This document shows positions 34,894 through 39,983 of a stretch of DNA of 39,983 bases, piece by piece; positions within the stretch are counted from its first letter, which is position 1; every line of letters begins with the position of its first letter. The position numbers were made by a program, and so were the translations under genes. The notes beneath the pieces were generated by a model, which was not told the origin of the DNA, searched no databases, and saw only the letters and a list, made by a program, of their open reading frames with translations. Location of the stretch: the NCBI GenBank assembly GCA_028291405.1, contig JAQGID010000080.1:1-39983 (forward strand), written 5' to 3'. Source of the DNA: Rhodospirillales bacterium (GTDB lineage Bacteria > Pseudomonadota > Alphaproteobacteria > ATCC43930 > CGMCC-115725).

Positions 34894-35709
34894 ATGACGC
34901 GCGAGAAGGTCACGCTGACCGCGGAGAAGGAGACTCTTCTCATCACGCTCTACGCCAGGGCCGAAGAGAGCCGCCTGCCGGACTCGCTGCTGCGCGACCG
35001 TTTCGCCGCCGCGACGGTCGATCGCGTCGACTATGATTTCGCGAGGCTGAGGATCGGGCGCGACACCGCCATCAGCGTCGCGATGCGGGCAAAGCTTTTC
35101 GACGACTGGACGCGCGACTTCATTGCCGCCAATCCCGAAGCAGTGGTCCTGCATCTCGGCTGCGGCCTCGACAGCCGGGTCTTTCGCCTCGATCCACCGG
35201 CGAGCGTCCTCTGGTTCGACGTCGATTATCCCGAGGTCATCGCCCTGCGCCGTCGCCTCTACCCGGAACGCCTCGGCTGCCGCCTGATCGCATCGTCGGT
35301 GATCGACCCAAGCTGGCTATCCGAGGTGCCGACGGATCGTCCGGCGATGATCGTCGCGGAAGGGGTCTTTCCCTATCTTCCGGCGGAAGAGGTGCCGGCG
35401 CTGCTCGAACGGCTCACCGCGCATTTTCCGCGCGGCGAGATTGCCTTCGACGGCTACAGCCGCCTCGGCCTGCGGCTCATCCGGCGGAACCATTCGGTGC
35501 AGGCGACCGGCGCCGCGCTGCACTGGAGCATCGAGGATTCCCGCCTGCTCGAGCAGCAGGTGCCGCGGCTGAAGCTGGTCGCCGAGCTGACGAACGGCGA
35601 TCCCGCGGAGATCGCCAGAATGCCCTGGAAGGCCCGGCTGACGATCCGGCTGTTCTTCCTCATTCCCGCGTTCCGGCGGATCGGGCGGATGCTGCGCTAT
35701 CGGTTTTGA
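34894..35709 (+). CDS. Class I SAM-dependent methyltransferase, TcmP/LCM-like
   Basis: A 271-residue O-methyltransferase of the leucine carboxyl methyltransferase/TcmP type, which methylates carboxyl or hydroxyl groups. Seen: SAM-binding VLHLGCGLDSRVFRLD, WFDVDYPEVIALRRRLYP and AEGVFPYLPAEEVPALLERL, and GEIAFDGYSRLG. It follows the VOC gene by 37 bases. The substrate is unknown. A polyketide modification role (as with tetracenomycin) is only the family origin. Confidence 0.8.
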   Translation: MTREKVTLTAEKETLLITLYARAEESRLPDSLLRDRFAAATVDRVDYDFARLRIGRDTAISVAMRAKLFDDWTRDFIAANPEAVVLHLGCGLDSRVFRLDPPASVLWFDVDYPEVIALRRRLYPERLGCRLIASSVIDPSWLSEVPTDRPAMIVAEGVFPYLPAEEVPALLERLTAHFPRGEIAFDGYSRLGLRLIRRNHSVQATGAALHWSIEDSRLLEQQVPRLKLVAELTNGDPAEIARMPWKARLTIRLFFLIPAFRRIGRMLRYRF

Positions 35710-35730
35710 CCGAGCCTCAGAGCCATCCGC

Positions 35731-35759
35731 CTTGACCTTCGCGCTCGGTGCACCTAGTT
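35731..35759 (+). promoter_or_regulatory. Promoter for leuA leader
   Basis: CTTGAC (35731-35736) and CTAGTT (35754-35759) are spaced by 17 bases. The predicted start site is about 35766-35768, at or immediately next to the leader-peptide ATG, so the transcript may be leaderless as for trpL of rhizobia. Confidence 0.65.
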
Positions 35760-35767
35760 TTCCTTTC

Positions 35768-35808
35768 ATGACTCGCTTCGAGACGACCGCACTGCTGCTT
35801 CTTACGGG

Positions 35809-35821
<13 letters not shown>
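35768..35821 (+). CDS. leuA leader peptide with four consecutive Leu codons
   Basis: ATG ACT CGC TTC GAG ACG ACC GCA CTG CTG CTT CTT ACG GGC CCG GCG CTT TAG encodes MTRFETTALLLLTGPAL, 17 residues. A run of Leu codons just upstream of 2-isopropylmalate synthase, immediately followed by a stem-loop, is the classical leucine-attenuation arrangement. With scarce charged tRNA-Leu the ribosome stalls in the run and changes downstream RNA folding so leuA is transcribed. Confidence 0.75.
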
Positions 35822-37723
<1,902 letters not shown>

Positions 37724-37744
37724 GCGCGAGGCACGGATGGTCGC

Positions 37745-37777
37745 GCGTCCGGCGCAGCAGAGGTGTGCGCCGGACGC
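37745..37777 (+). terminator. 12-bp perfect stem-loop after leuA
   Basis: GCGTCCGGCGCA and TGCGCCGGACGC form a perfect stem around a nine-base loop, 21 bases after the leuA stop. No T-run follows; it is a likely terminator or mRNA 3' stabiliser. The rest of the 37724-37925 gap shows no clear promoter for emrA. Confidence 0.5.
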
Positions 37778-37925
37778 CTCCGGATTCGCGGGAACCGAAT
37801 GCCGCGCTCGATAGTTTCGAAAGTTACGGAACTGCGGGCGCCCGCATTTGCGTGGTCTCGCGGGGCATAGGAATCGACCATGACTGCAATGTTAGCTCCG
37901 GGCGAATCCCGCGCGGCTCCGGCCG

Positions 37926-39134
37926 ATGGCGGCTGACGAGGGCGCGCATCCGGGCGTCACGGAGCCGCCTGCCGGCGAGACCGAGAACCTGCGTCGCGAC
38001 CGCGACGAGCGCGCGCCGGACCGGCGCGAGGACCAGCACAACGTCAAGCGCGACGATGCACCGGGCGCGCCAGGAGCGCGCGACCAAAAACCACCGGAGA
38101 AGCGCACGCGCTGGCCGCTGATCGCGCTCGGCGTCGTCATTGTCCTCGGGCTGATCGCCGGCGCCATTTACTGGTGGCTGACGCGCAACCAAGTTAGTAC
38201 GGACGACGCCTATACCGACGGCAGGGCGGTGATGATCGCCCCGCATGTTTCCGGTTACGTGACGCAGCTCGCCGTCGACGACAACCAGCGCGTCCACAAG
38301 GGCGATCTGCTGATCCAGCTGGAGCAGAAGGACTTTCTCGCGGCACGCGACCAGGCGGCTGGTCAGCTGGCGGCCGTGCAGGCGCAGCTCGACAGCGCGC
38401 GCGTGGCCCTCGACAAGGCGGAGACCATCTATCCCGCGCAGTTCGCCCAGGCGCAGGGCCAGCTAGAGCAGGCCCGCGGCCAGCTCTACCAGGCGCAAGC
38501 CGAATACACGCGGCAGCACGGCGTTCCCCGCGCCGCCACCTCGCAGCAGAGCATCGACGCGTCGACCGCCAATCTGCAGCAGGCCGAAGGCCAGGTGAAG
38601 CAGGCGGAAGCCCAGGTCGTCCAGGCTGGGCTGATCCAGCAGAACCTCACGCAAGCGAAGGCGCAGGTGGCGCAGCTCGAAGGCCAGGTCGAGCAGGCGC
38701 GCGGCAATCTCGAGCAAGCCGAGATCAATCTCTCCTACACGCGCGTCACGGCGCCGCAGGACGGCTGGGTGACGAAGCGCAACGTCGAGATGGGCAACTA
38801 CGCCCAGTCCGGCGCGCAGATCATGGCGATCGTCTCGCCGGAGGTCTGGGTCACGGCGAATTTCAAGGAGACGCAGCTCAACCGGATGCGCCCGGGGGAA
38901 CGAGTGGCGATCAGCGTCGACGCCTATCCCGGGCTGAAGCTGACGGGGCACGTCGACAGCGTCCAGCTCGGATCGGGCTCGAAATTTTCGGCCTTCCCCC
39001 CGGAGAATGCGACCGGCAACTTCGTCAAGATCGTCCAGCGGGTGCCCGTCAAGCTCGTCATCGACGGCGGCCTCGATCCCAACCTCCCGCTGCCGCTCGG
39101 CATCTCGGTCGTGCCGACGGTGACGCTGCAGTGA
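37926..39134 (+). CDS. emrA: HlyD-family periplasmic adaptor, EmrA type
   Basis: The membrane-fusion subunit of an EmrAB-TolC-type multidrug efflux pump. The 402-residue protein has a charged, probably disordered N-terminal tail of about 63 residues, one membrane helix (WPLIALGVVIVLGLIAGAIYWWL), the lipoyl half-motif (STDDAYTDGRAVMIAPHVSGYV), and a long Gln/Ala-rich coiled coil (residues about 130-265). The second lipoyl half (VTAPQDGWVTKRNVEMGNY) and a beta-barrel domain with VTANFKETQLNRMRPGE complete it. It overlaps emrB by three bases. Substrate is unknown. Confidence 0.93.
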   Translation: MAADEGAHPGVTEPPAGETENLRRDRDERAPDRREDQHNVKRDDAPGAPGARDQKPPEKRTRWPLIALGVVIVLGLIAGAIYWWLTRNQVSTDDAYTDGRAVMIAPHVSGYVTQLAVDDNQRVHKGDLLIQLEQKDFLAARDQAAGQLAAVQAQLDSARVALDKAETIYPAQFAQAQGQLEQARGQLYQAQAEYTRQHGVPRAATSQQSIDASTANLQQAEGQVKQAEAQVVQAGLIQQNLTQAKAQVAQLEGQVEQARGNLEQAEINLSYTRVTAPQDGWVTKRNVEMGNYAQSGAQIMAIVSPEVWVTANFKETQLNRMRPGERVAISVDAYPGLKLTGHVDSVQLGSGSKFSAFPPENATGNFVKIVQRVPVKLVIDGGLDPNLPLPLGISVVPTVTLQ

Positions 39135-39983
39135 GCGGCGAAGCGAGCCACGAGACGGAGCCGCGCGATCGCGGCCGGACGCCGGAGGCCGGCGGTCGAT
39201 CGGGGCTGGAGGGGCAATGGCAGCCTCATACGAACAAATGGCTGCTCGCGGTCGTCGTGACGCTCGCCGCCTTCATGGAGGTGCTCGACACGACGATCGT
39301 CAACGTGTCCTTGCCGCATATCGCCGGAACGATGTCGGTCAGCTATGATGACGCGAGCTGGACGCTGACCTCCTATCTCGTCGCCAACGGCATCGTCCTG
39401 ACGATCTCCGGCTGGCTGAGCCGGGTGCTCGGCCGCAAGCGCTATTTCCTGATCTGCATCGGCATGTTCGTCGTCTGTAGTTTCCTCTGCGGGATCTCCG
39501 ACAATCTGGTGATGCTGATCCTGGCGAGGCTGGCCCAAGGCTTCTTCGGCGGCGGGCTGCAACCGACGCAGCAGGCGATCATCGTCGATACCTTCGAGCC
39601 GGCGCAGCGCGGCCGCGCCTTCGCGCTCACCGCGATCGCGATGGTCGTGGCGCCGGTGCTCGGACCGAGCGTCGGCGGTTGGATCACTGACAACTACAGC
39701 TGGCGCTGGATCTTCTTCATCAACCTGCCGGTCGGCGCGCTCACCCTCTTCGCGGTGATGCACCTGCTCGAGGATCCGCCCTGGGCGCGGCGCCAGCGCT
39801 CGGCGGGCTTCGATGCGATTGGCCTGTCGTTGATCGCGATCGGCCTCGGCTCGCTGCAGATCATGATGGATCGCGGCGAGGACGACGATTGGTTCTCCTC
39901 CAGCCTGATCTGCACTTTTGCCGTCTTGGCGTTCGTCGGCATTTTCGGCGCGGTCGCCTGGCTGCTGTACACGCCCAAGCCGA
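39131..39983 (+). CDS. emrB: MFS transporter, EmrB/DHA2 family, cut by window edge
   Basis: A drug:H+ antiporter of the 14-helix DHA2 family that works with EmrA. A GTG start at 39131 overlaps the emrA stop (GTGA) for coupled translation. A polar N-terminus of about 35 residues precedes the first helix LLAVVVTLAAFMEVLDTTIVNVSLPHI, which carries the DHA2 motif with its membrane Asp. SRVLGRKRYF is the cytoplasmic loop motif, and GTQQAIIVDTF-like and APVLGPSVGGWITDNYSWRWIFFINLPVG are typical of the family. Only the first 284 codons are in the window. Confidence 0.93.
   Translation, partial: MSGEASHETEPRDRGRTPEAGGRSGLEGQWQPHTNKWLLAVVVTLAAFMEVLDTTIVNVSLPHIAGTMSVSYDDASWTLTSYLVANGIVLTISGWLSRVLGRKRYFLICIGMFVVCSFLCGISDNLVMLILARLAQGFFGGGLQPTQQAIIVDTFEPAQRGRAFALTAIAMVVAPVLGPSVGGWITDNYSWRWIFFINLPVGALTLFAVMHLLEDPPWARRQRSAGFDAIGLSLIAIGLGSLQIMMDRGEDDDWFSSSLICTFAVLAFVGIFGAVAWLLYTPKP

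Noticed and set aside
37880-37936. 18-codon frame overlapping the emrA start
   Set aside because: No ribosome binding site and no regulatory pattern such as repeated codons; likely chance.

Overview
This window comes from a GC-rich alphaproteobacterial chromosome. The gene order points to Hyphomicrobiales (Rhizobiales): rpsF-rpsR-DUF2232-rplI, dnaB-alr-mlaE-mlaF-radA, fabD-fabG-acpP-fabF-mltG-yicC-gmk, lptF-lptG-lptD-surA-pdxA-rsmA, pepA-holC-ndk. That placement is an inference from synteny, from CTTGAC-type promoters and from a palindromic repeat of the kind scattered through Bradyrhizobium/Rhodopseudomonas-like genomes. It is not a species identification. Nearly all of the window is housekeeping core genome.

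Layout. 1-2297 (-): molybdopterin subunit of a xanthine dehydrogenase/CO dehydrogenase-family enzyme, cut by the window edge. 2298-2568: spacer with a candidate 29-residue membrane peptide. 2569-8352 (-): dnaB, alr, mlaE, mlaF, radA (replication, D-alanine, lipid asymmetry, recombination). 8462-9694 (-): a cyclopropane-fatty-acid-synthase-like methyltransferase between rplI and dnaB. 9695-10082: spacer with three tandem 20-bp repeats. 10083-12330 (-): ribosomal protein operon rpsF-rpsR-DUF2232-rplI with a structured leader. 12331-12755: divergent control region with two promoters and a palindromic repeat element. 12756-18917 (+): fatty-acid elongation operon followed by mltG, yicC and gmk.

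18918-20481 is visibly AT-richer than the rest and interrupts the expected gmk/rsmA neighbourhood. It carries two HEPN-like genes of unknown role, the upstream one frameshifted. Next to it (20482-21692, -) is an FMN-dependent alpha-hydroxy-acid dehydrogenase gene, also frameshifted. From 21775 to 29666 (-) runs the envelope/vitamin B6/rRNA-methylation block lptF-lptG-lptD-surA-pdxA-rsmA. Divergent from it are pepA, holC and ndk (+). A tiny cytochrome aa3 subunit IV gene and purM-purN (-) follow, then a VOC protein and a TcmP-like methyltransferase (+). leuA (+) is preceded by a leader peptide with four consecutive Leu codons. The window ends in an emrA-emrB drug-efflux pair, with emrB cut by the edge.

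The most unusual elements are the two-gene HEPN cassette, the two single-base frameshifts about 1.3 kb apart, the leuA leader (apparently leaderless, possibly with a second small peptide), the rpsF leader structure and the 3 x 20-bp tandem repeat. I saw no tRNA, rRNA, CRISPR array or intact insertion sequence.
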